Part shown: positions 9,041 through 16,866 of the stretch, piece by piece
Numbering within the stretch: position 1 is the stretch's first letter
How the letters are laid out: every line of letters starts with the position of its first letter
From: an uncultured Granulosicoccaceae bacterium
Lineage (GTDB): Bacteria > Pseudomonadota > Gammaproteobacteria > Granulosicoccales > Granulosicoccaceae
Length of the DNA: 64,000 nt
Assembly (NCBI GenBank): GCA_938020525.1
Contig: CALIHW010000066.1
Coordinates: 16,465-80,464, forward strand
Direction of reading: 5' to 3'
Made by a program: the position numbers and the translations under genes
Notes under the pieces: model-generated
Seen by the model: only the letters and a program-made list of their open reading frames with translations
Told to the model about the DNA's origin: nothing
The model's database searches: none

Positions 9041-10260
9041 TGAGTAAGATCAGTGACACTATGGCGTGGATCGATGAACGCATCCCGCTGACTGACACAT
9101 GGAACAAACACGTCGGTCAGTATTACGCGCCTAAGAATTTTAACTTCTGGTATTACTTTGGTTCACTTGCCCTGCTGGTACTGGTGATCCAGATAGTAAC
9201 TGGTATCTTCCTGACCATGAACTACAAGCCTGACGGCGAACTTGCGTTCAAGTCTGTCGAGTACATCATGCGTGATGTTAACTGGGGCTGGCTGATTCGA
9301 TACATGCACTCAACCGGTGCGTCGATGTTTTTTGTTGTGGTGTATCTCCATATGATGCGCGGCATCATGTATGGCTCTTATAAAAAGCCTCGTGAGTTGT
9401 TGTGGATCTTCGGTATGTTGATCTACCTGGTGCTGATGGCTGAAGCTTTTATGGGATATCTGTTGCCCTGGGGCCAGATGTCTTACTGGGGTGCGCAGGT
9501 AATTATTTCTCTGTTTGGTGCAATTCCATGGGTGGGTGATGCGATTACTCTGTGGCTGCGTGGAGACTATGTAGTCTCTGATGCAACGCTTAATCGATTC
9601 TTTGCACTGCATGTTATAGCGATGCCACTGGTTCTGGTTGGTCTGGTCTTTGTGCATATTATTGCGTTGCATGAAGTGGGTTCAAACAATCCGGACGGCA
9701 ACGATATTAAGAAGGTCAAAGGACCGGACGGCAAGCCACTTGATGGCATTCCGTTCCATCCGTACTACTCGGTCAAAGATCTGGTTGGTGTTGCAGTCTT
9801 TCTGATTATCTTCTTTGCGATTGTGTTCTTTGCTCCGGAAATGGGTGGTTACTTCCTGGAACACGCCAACTTTGTACCAGCAGATCCATTAAAGACGCCT
9901 GAGCATATTGCACCGGTTTGGTACTTCACGCCGTACTACGCAATTCTGCGCGCGATACCAATCAAGCTGCTTGGTGTACTGGCAATGTTTGCGGCGATTG
10001 CGGTTCTGTTCTTCCTGCCATGGATTGACCGGAATCCTGTCAGATCAATTCGCTACAGATCAACGGCGTATAAGGTCATCCTTGCTGCATTCGTTATTTC
10101 ATTTCTGATTCTTGGTTACTACGGATTGCAACCGGTTACTCCACTGGGTACTTTTATTTCGCGTCTGTGCTCGCTGATATACTTTGGCTTTTTTATCGCG
10201 CTGTTCTTTATCAGTAAAAACGAAAAGACCAAACCGGTACCAGAGAGGGTGAACTACTAA
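9040..10260 (+). CDS. petB: PetB, cytochrome b of the bc1 complex
   Basis: Integral membrane subunit carrying two b haems and the quinol oxidation and reduction sites. The 406-residue protein has WYYFGSLALLVLVIQIVTG in the first helix, the haem-ligand region HSTGASMFFVVVYLHMMRG, WGAQVI, the second histidine pair (FALHVIAMP and FVHIIALHEVG) and a PEW-related PVWYFTPYYAILR segment. About eight membrane helices are expected. It overlaps petA by one base and petC by one base, indicating translational coupling. Confidence 0.97.
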   Translation: MSKISDTMAWIDERIPLTDTWNKHVGQYYAPKNFNFWYYFGSLALLVLVIQIVTGIFLTMNYKPDGELAFKSVEYIMRDVNWGWLIRYMHSTGASMFFVVVYLHMMRGIMYGSYKKPRELLWIFGMLIYLVLMAEAFMGYLLPWGQMSYWGAQVIISLFGAIPWVGDAITLWLRGDYVVSDATLNRFFALHVIAMPLVLVGLVFVHIIALHEVGSNNPDGNDIKKVKGPDGKPLDGIPFHPYYSVKDLVGVAVFLIIFFAIVFFAPEMGGYFLEHANFVPADPLKTPEHIAPVWYFTPYYAILRAIPIKLLGVLAMFAAIAVLFFLPWIDRNPVRSIRYRSTAYKVILAAFVISFLILGYYGLQPVTPLGTFISRLCSLIYFGFFIALFFISKNEKTKPVPERVNY

Positions 10261-11045
10261 TGAAATTTTTAAATCACCTTACTTCATTCTCTGTAGCTGC
10301 TGTTGCTGCTGTCGGATTTATTGCGGCTGTACCACAGACTGGCTATACAGCTGGGGCTGGTGCCGATCTAGAGCACTTCTCGCCAGTTCGTACAGACCGT
10401 GCACTGCAGCGTGGTGCGCGAACCTTTATGAACTATTGTCAGGGTTGCCACACGGCAGAGTATCAGCGTTATTCGCGTCTGGCCGAGGATATCGGTTTGT
10501 CTGAAAAAGACATGCTTGAGAACATGGTATTTACCACTGATGCGAATGGTGAGCAGACCAAAGTCGGTTCACTAATCGGTACCAACATGTCGAAAGAATA
10601 TGCGAAAACTGCGTTTGGTGTTGTACCACCAAATCTTGCGCTGGTTTCACGTTCTCGCGGAGTTGACTGGCTTTATACGTATATGAAGGCATTTTATCTC
10701 GATGAATCCAGACCACTTGGTGCCAATAACACGGTATACCCCAATGTCGGTATGCCACACGTGCTGGCTGATTTACAAGGCTGGCAGAAGCCGGTTTATC
10801 ATGATGATGGCGAAGGACACCAGGTGCTTGAAGGGTACCAGCAGGTAACTGCGGGTAAACTTTCGAAGCAGGAATACGACGCCACTGTCAGTGATCTGGT
10901 AAGCTTCCTCGATTATCTTGGTGATCCGAACCGGGAAGCGCGTCATTCTCTGGGAATAAAGGTCATGTTGTTCCTGTTCTTGTTTCTTGCGCTGGCAATT
11001 CTGCTTAAGAAAGAATACTGGAAAGATGTCCCTCACAATAGCTAG
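10260..11045 (+). CDS. petC: PetC, cytochrome c1
   Basis: Haem c subunit of complex III that passes electrons to soluble or membrane cytochromes c. It has a signal peptide, the haem-binding motif CQGCH (CxxCH) near residue 60, the downstream region with GMPHVLADLQG, and a C-terminal membrane anchor (VMLFLFLFLALAILLKKEYW). At 261 residues it is typical of gammaproteobacteria. The start codon overlaps the petB stop. Confidence 0.96.
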   Translation: MKFLNHLTSFSVAAVAAVGFIAAVPQTGYTAGAGADLEHFSPVRTDRALQRGARTFMNYCQGCHTAEYQRYSRLAEDIGLSEKDMLENMVFTTDANGEQTKVGSLIGTNMSKEYAKTAFGVVPPNLALVSRSRGVDWLYTYMKAFYLDESRPLGANNTVYPNVGMPHVLADLQGWQKPVYHDDGEGHQVLEGYQQVTAGKLSKQEYDATVSDLVSFLDYLGDPNREARHSLGIKVMLFLFLFLALAILLKKEYWKDVPHNS

Positions 11046-11106
11046 TGTGATTGGCATTGCCGCTGATTTTTTTAACGAGCGTCGGGTTTAACCCCTAACA
11101 ATTTAT

Positions 11107-11745
11107 ATGAGTGGAGATAACGTGACAGCGCCAGTAACACGCCGGTCGGTAATGACTCTGTATTCGGATCCTAGTTCGATACACAGTCATCGGGTTCGTA
11201 TTGTACTGTTCGAAAAGGACATCACAGTCGAAATCGAAGACGTTGATCCCGATAATAAACCGGATGACCTGCTACACCTGAATCCCTACAACACAGTCCC
11301 GACTCTGGTTGATCGAGATCTGGTTCTGTACGACTCACGGGTAGTTTCAGAATATCTCGATGAGCGTTTCCCGCATCCTCCGCTTATGCCGGTTGACCCG
11401 GTGTCTCGTGCACGATCCCGGCTGGCGCTTTTTCGCATAGAGCGAGACTGGTACGACCTGTTGCCGATTATTGAAGGTGACGATACAAAAAAAGCTGATG
11501 AAGCCCGAGCCAAATTGCGTGATTCCCTGGTCGACTCTGCCAGTGTGTTTGAATTGAAACCGTTTTTCCTAAGTGAAGAATATTCACTTGTCGATGCTAC
11601 TGTCGCGCCAATGCTGTGGCGTCTGAATCACTACGGTATCGAATTACCATCGAAGGCCTCAGCTGTCACGAAATATGCAAAGCGTTTATTCGACCGCGAA
11701 GGTTTTCAATTAAGCCTCACGGAGAGCGAGCGCGAAATGCGCTAG
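11107..11745 (+). CDS. sspA: SspA, stringent starvation protein A
   Basis: GST-fold protein that binds RNA polymerase and helps acid and starvation survival in E. coli. The 212-residue sequence has the thioredoxin-like N-terminal half (MTLYSDPSSIHSHRVRIVL, NPYNTVPTLVDRDLVLYDS) and an all-helical C-terminal half. An inner ATG at 11152 could be the start, because residues 1-15 are not conserved. It follows petC by about 60 bases and precedes sspB, the widespread petABC-sspAB arrangement. Confidence 0.93.
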   Translation: MSGDNVTAPVTRRSVMTLYSDPSSIHSHRVRIVLFEKDITVEIEDVDPDNKPDDLLHLNPYNTVPTLVDRDLVLYDSRVVSEYLDERFPHPPLMPVDPVSRARSRLALFRIERDWYDLLPIIEGDDTKKADEARAKLRDSLVDSASVFELKPFFLSEEYSLVDATVAPMLWRLNHYGIELPSKASAVTKYAKRLFDREGFQLSLTESEREMR

Positions 11746-11768
11746 CTCAGCCTAACCGAGCTCGATCC

Positions 11769-12350
11769 GTGACCACTGACAATAGCGACAACACATCTGG
11801 TATGACCTCCAGTCAGCCTTATCTGATCCGCGCGATATACGAGTGGATTGTGGATAATGATCTGACGCCATATCTTATGGTCGATGCGAAAAAGCGTGGA
11901 ACTGTTGTACCAGAGGATTACCTGGATGAGCTGGGTAGAATCATCCTGAACATCAGTCCAAGTGCGACCAGCGGGCTGCTGATGACCAACGAAGAAGTGA
12001 CCTTCAGTGCGCGTTTTAGTGGTCAGTCAATGTCTATAGTCGTGCCAACATACAGCGTGAGGGCGATCTATGCGCGCGAAAACGGTCAGGGCATGATGTT
12101 CGATGAAAGCAAAGAACCAGCGCAGGATATTGGTAAAAAACGCGTAACGCTTGAAGCGGTTGAGCAAGACAGCACAGCTGAAAAAGCAAAGATTTCATCG
12201 ACAGGTAAAACACCCACAGGCAGCACACCACCAGAGCCGGCTTCGCCAGAAAATCTGGGGGCGGAACCTGATACAGCCAAAAAACCGGCCGCGGCCTCTA
12301 AGGGTAAAAAAGGCAAGAAGGGTGGACCTCATCTTAAGGTCGTAAAATAA
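11769..12350 (+). CDS. sspB: SspB, ClpXP adaptor
   Basis: Adaptor that delivers ssrA-tagged and other substrates to ClpXP. The folded domain spans SQPYLIRAIYEWIVDNDLTPYL to the YARENGQGMMF segment; a disordered Lys/Pro-rich linker follows; and the protein ends in PHLKVVK, equivalent to the C-terminal ClpX-binding tail. I chose the GTG at 11769 (193 residues); an ATG at 11802 is the alternative. A longer frame reaching back to 11616 lies inside sspA and is not plausible. Confidence 0.92.
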   Translation: MTTDNSDNTSGMTSSQPYLIRAIYEWIVDNDLTPYLMVDAKKRGTVVPEDYLDELGRIILNISPSATSGLLMTNEEVTFSARFSGQSMSIVVPTYSVRAIYARENGQGMMFDESKEPAQDIGKKRVTLEAVEQDSTAEKAKISSTGKTPTGSTPPEPASPENLGAEPDTAKKPAAASKGKKGKKGGPHLKVVK

Positions 12351-12394
12351 GCCCTCTTAAGACCATAAAGTAAGTATTGGTTTTAATATTCAGC

Positions 12395-12748
12395 TTAAGC
12401 GGCTGGGTTAGTAAAAGCGTTTTTTATCCATTCGGTTTTTGAAGTACTTATTGCAATCACGTCAAACCTGCAGAGACTTTCAGTTTTGCGGTTTTTTTGC
12501 AGAAACTGCATTGCTGTCAGGGCAATCTTGCGTTGCTTTGCTGGTGTGATACTCATCGCCGCCCCTCCGAACTGATTGCTGCGGCGGAATCGGACTTCTA
12601 CAAAAACCAGAACTTCCCCGTCGAGCATAATAAGATCAATCTCACCGTAACGTGAGTGATAGTTACTGGTGATCAGTTTCAGACCTTTTGATTCGAGGAA
12701 GTCGAGGGCGACCTTTTCATTGAGATCACCGCGTTCAATTGTTTTCAT
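12395..12748 (-). CDS. yraN: YraN family (UPF0102) endonuclease-like protein
   Basis: A 117-residue protein of the UPF0102 family, which has a PD-(D/E)XK nuclease-like fold and no settled function. The core reads GEIDLIMLDGEVLVFVEVRFR, containing the acidic residues and E-x-(K/R) of the fold. It lies downstream of lpoA on the same strand and opposite rsmI, the conserved order in gammaproteobacteria. It is convergent with sspB. Confidence 0.9.
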   Translation of the reverse strand: MKTIERGDLNEKVALDFLESKGLKLITSNYHSRYGEIDLIMLDGEVLVFVEVRFRRSNQFGGAAMSITPAKQRKIALTAMQFLQKNRKTESLCRFDVIAISTSKTEWIKNAFTNPAA

Positions 12749-12831
12749 TGTTACCTGCCACTATTAGTTGTTAGTGAACCGCCAGGTTTGAGTGCTTTCG
12801 GGATTAACCGGTATGCGTCTGTAATGGAATT

Positions 12832-14823
12832 TTAAAGTTCGCCTTCTAATGGCGGCAATATTTCTTCTATAGGTAGTGCGCCTGATATTTTTACCGGGAT
12901 TCCTTCCTGGTATTCAGCCCACTCTAAACGTCGGCGGATGCGATTGCCTTCAGCCAGCGACAGTGCACCGGTTTTGCCGTTGATGGATAGTGTCGGATCG
13001 AGTCTCATGTTTTCGAGTTGCATGTGCAATTGAAATGCGTCAACACCGAGGGCAACAAGTTTCTGTATGCTTTGTTGGTGGTTAGTGTTGATGGTGGTGT
13101 ACAAGGCAGAGCCATTGGCAGCATCAGTTAGATTCCAGGGAATATCGTTGTACTTAATACCGCTGAGGTCGCCATCGCGGTTTGCATCCGGATCGCCATT
13201 GAATATCTGTGATGTACTGAGTAGCGGCAATTTTCCTGCGTGGTGGAATTGCAGTTGTGGTCTGAGTAGTAAGGCCTGTTCTGAATCTACCGCGATAAAT
13301 ATCACATCGATATCGCTGCGGATAGCAGGCTCGAATTCGACAGAGGTTTCAAATAATCTTTCCAAACGTCGCTTGCGGGCGTGGCTTGAGTTGATATCTA
13401 GAATTTCAGTAAGCTGCTGTGAGTAGTCGTAGGAATCCGCTGCGATTATATTCGTTGCAAGTACGGCACCTGCTGAATCCGTGAAAGCAGATTCAAATGC
13501 ATTGGCCAGACGTTGACTTATCGGAGTATCAGAGGCGATAACAATCGCTTTACGATAGTTCTGGTTGAGTGCATATTGCGCAGCATCACGCGCTTCGTCT
13601 TCCGGTAGTAATCCAAACTGAAACAGATTTGCGTTTCCCGCCATTTCTTCGCCAATGTAGTTTAACGACAAAGTGGGAACTGTAATTCTGTTTCCAGCAG
13701 TGAGATTAATAACTGCGGACTTATCCAGCGGCCCGATGATCATAGAAGCGCCTTCTGACGTTGCCAGTCCGTATTGATTGATCGCTGTAGCGGTATCACT
13801 GGCGGTGTCATAAAGTTTCACGGTCCCCGTTCCACCACTTTCAAATTTTGCCGCTATAAAACCGGTTTTAATGGCTTCACCAACTGCACTGAATCGACCG
13901 GTAAGCGGCAATAGTAGCGCTACCTGCTCTGTGCCAATGGCTTGTGTATCAGACCCTACTACTTGTGTTCCGGTAATATCTAAGGCTGCTGCGGGATGGT
14001 TAGGGTAGCGTGCTTTCCACGCCTGTGTTCGTCTGGCGAAGAGCTCCGGTGCCAAATTGGCTTGCTGTCTGTTGAGTGCAGAATACTCAAGCCAGCCGCG
14101 ATATATTGAACCGCCGGGTGTACGCGCCATGGCACGCAAGCCATCCAGATCAATGCTCGCAAGCATCGATGCGATTTTAGATCTATTAGCATTCAATGAC
14201 TGTGGTGCAGACAGATTGCTATCTAACAGTATTCGAGCTTTGAGTGCCTGTTCCGGTTGACTGAGTAATTGATAGGCGCGCGATTGTAGCTCTAGTGATC
14301 TGATGCGTACAATTCGATCTGTTATAGTGCGCGTCGGTGGTAGCAGAGTCAGTGCCTGATCATGATTACCCTGGGCGAGGGTGTTATACGCTGACAACAC
14401 TTGAAAGCGTGGCTGTGTAGGCGTAACTAATGTCGTGGCAGATGTAGTGAGAGATGGTGGAAGAGATGCGAATAAACGCACCCCGTCATTGTACAGTTCG
14501 CTGTCAAAGTAGAGCTCTGTTGCTTTTAAAAGATAATCCTGCTTGAGTGCCGGGTCTGATTCGGTTGCGGCGAGTTTTTCAAAAGTACTTGCGGCCTTCG
14601 CTGTTTCACCGTTTGCCAGTTGCTGATTTGCGAGCTGAGGAGTTGGTACAACAACAGGTGCTGTGGTGGTGGGTTCGGATTTAACATTAAATCCACAGGC
14701 AAACACAAAAAAGCTCAGGCCAGATATGACAAGCAGCTTATTAAGCAATTCAGCTAATCTACGGTGTTGCTTAAACTCATCGGTGGCTGACCTGGCAACA
14801 ACGGATCGGGCAGTAGATAGCAC
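12832..14823 (-). CDS. lpoA: LpoA (LppC), penicillin-binding protein activator lipoprotein
   Basis: Outer-membrane lipoprotein that reaches through the periplasm to stimulate PBP1A in E. coli. The GTG at 14823 is supported by AGGAG 8 bases upstream. A positively charged N-terminus leads to a hydrophobic segment and lipobox (VFAC) near residue 43. An N-terminal TPR-like helical half is followed by a periplasmic-binding-protein-like half (VALLLPLTGRFSAVGEAIKT). The N-terminal region before the signal is longer than usual. It is divergent from rsmI. Confidence 0.92.
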   Translation of the reverse strand: MLSTARSVVARSATDEFKQHRRLAELLNKLLVISGLSFFVFACGFNVKSEPTTTAPVVVPTPQLANQQLANGETAKAASTFEKLAATESDPALKQDYLLKATELYFDSELYNDGVRLFASLPPSLTTSATTLVTPTQPRFQVLSAYNTLAQGNHDQALTLLPPTRTITDRIVRIRSLELQSRAYQLLSQPEQALKARILLDSNLSAPQSLNANRSKIASMLASIDLDGLRAMARTPGGSIYRGWLEYSALNRQQANLAPELFARRTQAWKARYPNHPAAALDITGTQVVGSDTQAIGTEQVALLLPLTGRFSAVGEAIKTGFIAAKFESGGTGTVKLYDTASDTATAINQYGLATSEGASMIIGPLDKSAVINLTAGNRITVPTLSLNYIGEEMAGNANLFQFGLLPEDEARDAAQYALNQNYRKAIVIASDTPISQRLANAFESAFTDSAGAVLATNIIAADSYDYSQQLTEILDINSSHARKRRLERLFETSVEFEPAIRSDIDVIFIAVDSEQALLLRPQLQFHHAGKLPLLSTSQIFNGDPDANRDGDLSGIKYNDIPWNLTDAANGSALYTTINTNHQQSIQKLVALGVDAFQLHMQLENMRLDPTLSINGKTGALSLAEGNRIRRRLEWAEYQEGIPVKISGALPIEEILPPLEGEL

Positions 14824-14937
14824 TGTGAGAACTCCTGCGGTCCGGCCCGACTTCGGGCCTGCTTGTATTTATCGTTAGGATTCCGGTAGTGCCACGTTCA
14901 TTTGCGGCAATTCCGGATCAATTTGGAGCATTGTACT

Positions 14938-15780
14938 ATGTCTGTCAGAAAAGGCGTTTTTCACGTTATCGCGACGCCTATTGGTAATCTGTCGGACATC
15001 ACGCAGCGTGCTCGCGAGGCGATGGCGGGGGTCGATATTCTTTATGCTGAAGACACGCGCCATACCGCGAGGCTATGTACTCACCTTGGTATCAATCCGA
15101 AGCTGCGTTCATTGCATGATCATAATGAATCTGACCGAATCGCTGAAGTAATCGATTCTCTCCAGTCCGGATTAGCTCTTGGATTAGTGTCTGATGCTGG
15201 CACGCCGTTAATCAGCGATCCGGGTTACAGAATAGTTGCTGCCTGCCACGAGGCGGGATTTACTGTAAGTCCTGTGCCCGGAGTATCAGCGCTCACCTCG
15301 GTTTTGTCGGTATGTGGACTCCCTACCGATCGATTTTTATTTAGTGGATTTTTAGCGGCCAAATCTTCCGCGCGCCGAAAGTCTCTTGAATTGTTAAAAG
15401 CGGAAGCGGCGACGTTGGTGTTTTTTGAGTCCAAACATCGCATAGTAGCTGCGCTTGCGGATATGCGGGAAGTATTAGGCGACAGGCAAGTTTGTGTGGC
15501 GCGAGAAGTTACCAAAGCCTTTGAAAGCATAATGCGCGGCACTCTTAGTGAAATATCGCAATCTATCGAAAGTAATGCAGACTCGCAGAAGGGTGAATTT
15601 GTAGTGGTTATCAGGGGTGCTCCTCAGGACAGTCCACTGTTTGACAGCGCGACGCAAGTGCTGCTAACTGATTTGGCAGCGGAGTTGCCACCTAAGAAAG
15701 CGGCGAAGATTGTAGCCCGCTACTGTGATATGCCTGCCAAAGAACTCTATGACTGGTTACTGCAAAAAAAGAAGCTTTGA
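14938..15780 (+). CDS. rsmI: RsmI, 16S rRNA 2'-O-methyltransferase (C1402)
   Basis: SAM-dependent enzyme that methylates the ribose of C1402 in 16S rRNA, working with RsmH, whose gene is also in this window. The ATG at 14938 has GGAG about 10 bases upstream. Visible motifs are VIATPIGNLSDIT, AEDTRHTARLC, LVSDAGTPLISDPGY and ALTSVLSVCGLP. The 280-residue length is normal. It is divergent from lpoA. In many relatives rnpB follows directly; here about 5 kb of other genes intervene. Confidence 0.96.
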   Translation: MSVRKGVFHVIATPIGNLSDITQRAREAMAGVDILYAEDTRHTARLCTHLGINPKLRSLHDHNESDRIAEVIDSLQSGLALGLVSDAGTPLISDPGYRIVAACHEAGFTVSPVPGVSALTSVLSVCGLPTDRFLFSGFLAAKSSARRKSLELLKAEAATLVFFESKHRIVAALADMREVLGDRQVCVAREVTKAFESIMRGTLSEISQSIESNADSQKGEFVVVIRGAPQDSPLFDSATQVLLTDLAAELPPKKAAKIVARYCDMPAKELYDWLLQKKKL

Positions 15781-15979
15781 GGTTCTCGGAAGATTTTTGT
15801 GGCGTAGGGGCTAACTGGCTTGCGCGAGTGACGGTGGCTTGATCGCAGGAGCCAGCCCTGCAGCGCATGGCAAGTCTAAATGCCGACCTTGATTTCCTTT
15901 AATGCTGGTTTATTTTTTCAAAAAGTAAGTGTTGCATTGTCTTTTTCCACTTTTCTTCATTATTCAGGTGGATTACCGC

Positions 15980-16008
15980 TTGACATGGAGGCTGGTTGAG
16001 AAAAAAAT
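15980..16008 (+). promoter_or_regulatory. Candidate promoter immediately before the DUF6502 gene
   Basis: A perfect TTGACA (15980-15985) and AAAAAT (16003-16008, 4 of 6) are separated by 17 bases. The start codon at 16015 begins 7 bases after the -10, so transcription could begin at the ATG itself. A GGAGG at 15987-15991 lies 23 bases from the ATG, too far to act as a normal ribosome binding site. Confidence 0.4.
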
Positions 16009-16014
16009 CCCATC

Positions 16015-16866
16015 ATGGGAACCGAGCATAAAAATGTCCTCGCCAGGGCGGTCATAAAAGTCCTGCGGCCACTAATCCGCGTTTTGATCAGAAACGAGGT
16101 TACCCATGCCGAAATGACTGAGCTGGTGCGACAAACCTATGTTGAAGTAGCGTACGACGCTTATAGCATTCCCGGGCAGGAAATGACGTTTTCCAGAGTC
16201 GCGGTGCTGACGGGGCTGAGTCGCAAGGAAGTGGTCCGTTTAAAAGCGATTCTCGAATCTGAAGAAGTGTTGATGAAACAAGCCCCCAATCGCGCACAGC
16301 GTGTTGTGCATGGATGGCTTGCTGACAAAGAATTTATTGACCGCAAAAAGCAACCTCGAGATCTGCCCGTCAAAGGACCAAAGCGCAGTTTTCAAACGCT
16401 TGTCCAGCGTTATAGCGGCGATATCACCTACGGCGCTGTGCTGGATGAGCTTAACCTGATCGGTGTTACTGAGCTTACAGATGAAGGATTGGTTCGACTC
16501 ATTAACAAAGCGTACATACCCTATAAGGACGAACTTGAAAAAGTGCGGATTATGTCTGTCTGTGTCTCCGATTTGTTTGAATCTGCGGTGTACAATATCG
16601 AGAACACGGATGGGGAACCGCATTTCCAGCGTCAAATGGTTTATAGCGGAATAGAGCCTGATCTCGCCGAGGCATTCAAAACATTGTCTGGTGAAAAGGC
16701 CACGGAATTACTGGAGTTTCTCAACAAGTACTTGTCGTCCGAAAGGAACAAAAGCACAGCAGCTGATCGTGCTAAAGGCAAGCGTGTAGGTATGGGGATT
16801 TATTATTTTGAAGAATCTCAGGATTCAAAAGAATTCAGTGCTCACGGTAATGAGTCTGATGCGTAG
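16015..16866 (+). CDS. DUF6502 family protein, probable DNA-binding regulator
   Basis: A 283-residue protein resembling the DUF6502 family as I remember it, with no known function. The N-terminal part (LARAVIKVLRPLIRVLIRNE) is a basic, leucine-rich helix; it is followed by FSRVAVLTGLSRKEVVRLKA, which looks like a helix-turn-helix, and the C-terminus ends with a RVGMGIYYFEES segment. There are no membrane helices or signal peptide. An in-frame stop at 15997 excludes an earlier start. The gene overlaps the following lipoprotein by 17 bases, so the two are probably made together. A regulatory role is inference from the helix-turn-helix-like segment. Confidence 0.7.
   Translation: MGTEHKNVLARAVIKVLRPLIRVLIRNEVTHAEMTELVRQTYVEVAYDAYSIPGQEMTFSRVAVLTGLSRKEVVRLKAILESEEVLMKQAPNRAQRVVHGWLADKEFIDRKKQPRDLPVKGPKRSFQTLVQRYSGDITYGAVLDELNLIGVTELTDEGLVRLINKAYIPYKDELEKVRIMSVCVSDLFESAVYNIENTDGEPHFQRQMVYSGIEPDLAEAFKTLSGEKATELLEFLNKYLSSERNKSTAADRAKGKRVGMGIYYFEESQDSKEFSAHGNESDA

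Noticed and set aside
11616..11768. N-terminal extension of sspB into sspA
   Set aside because: The added residues are encoded within sspA in another frame and do not resemble SspB.
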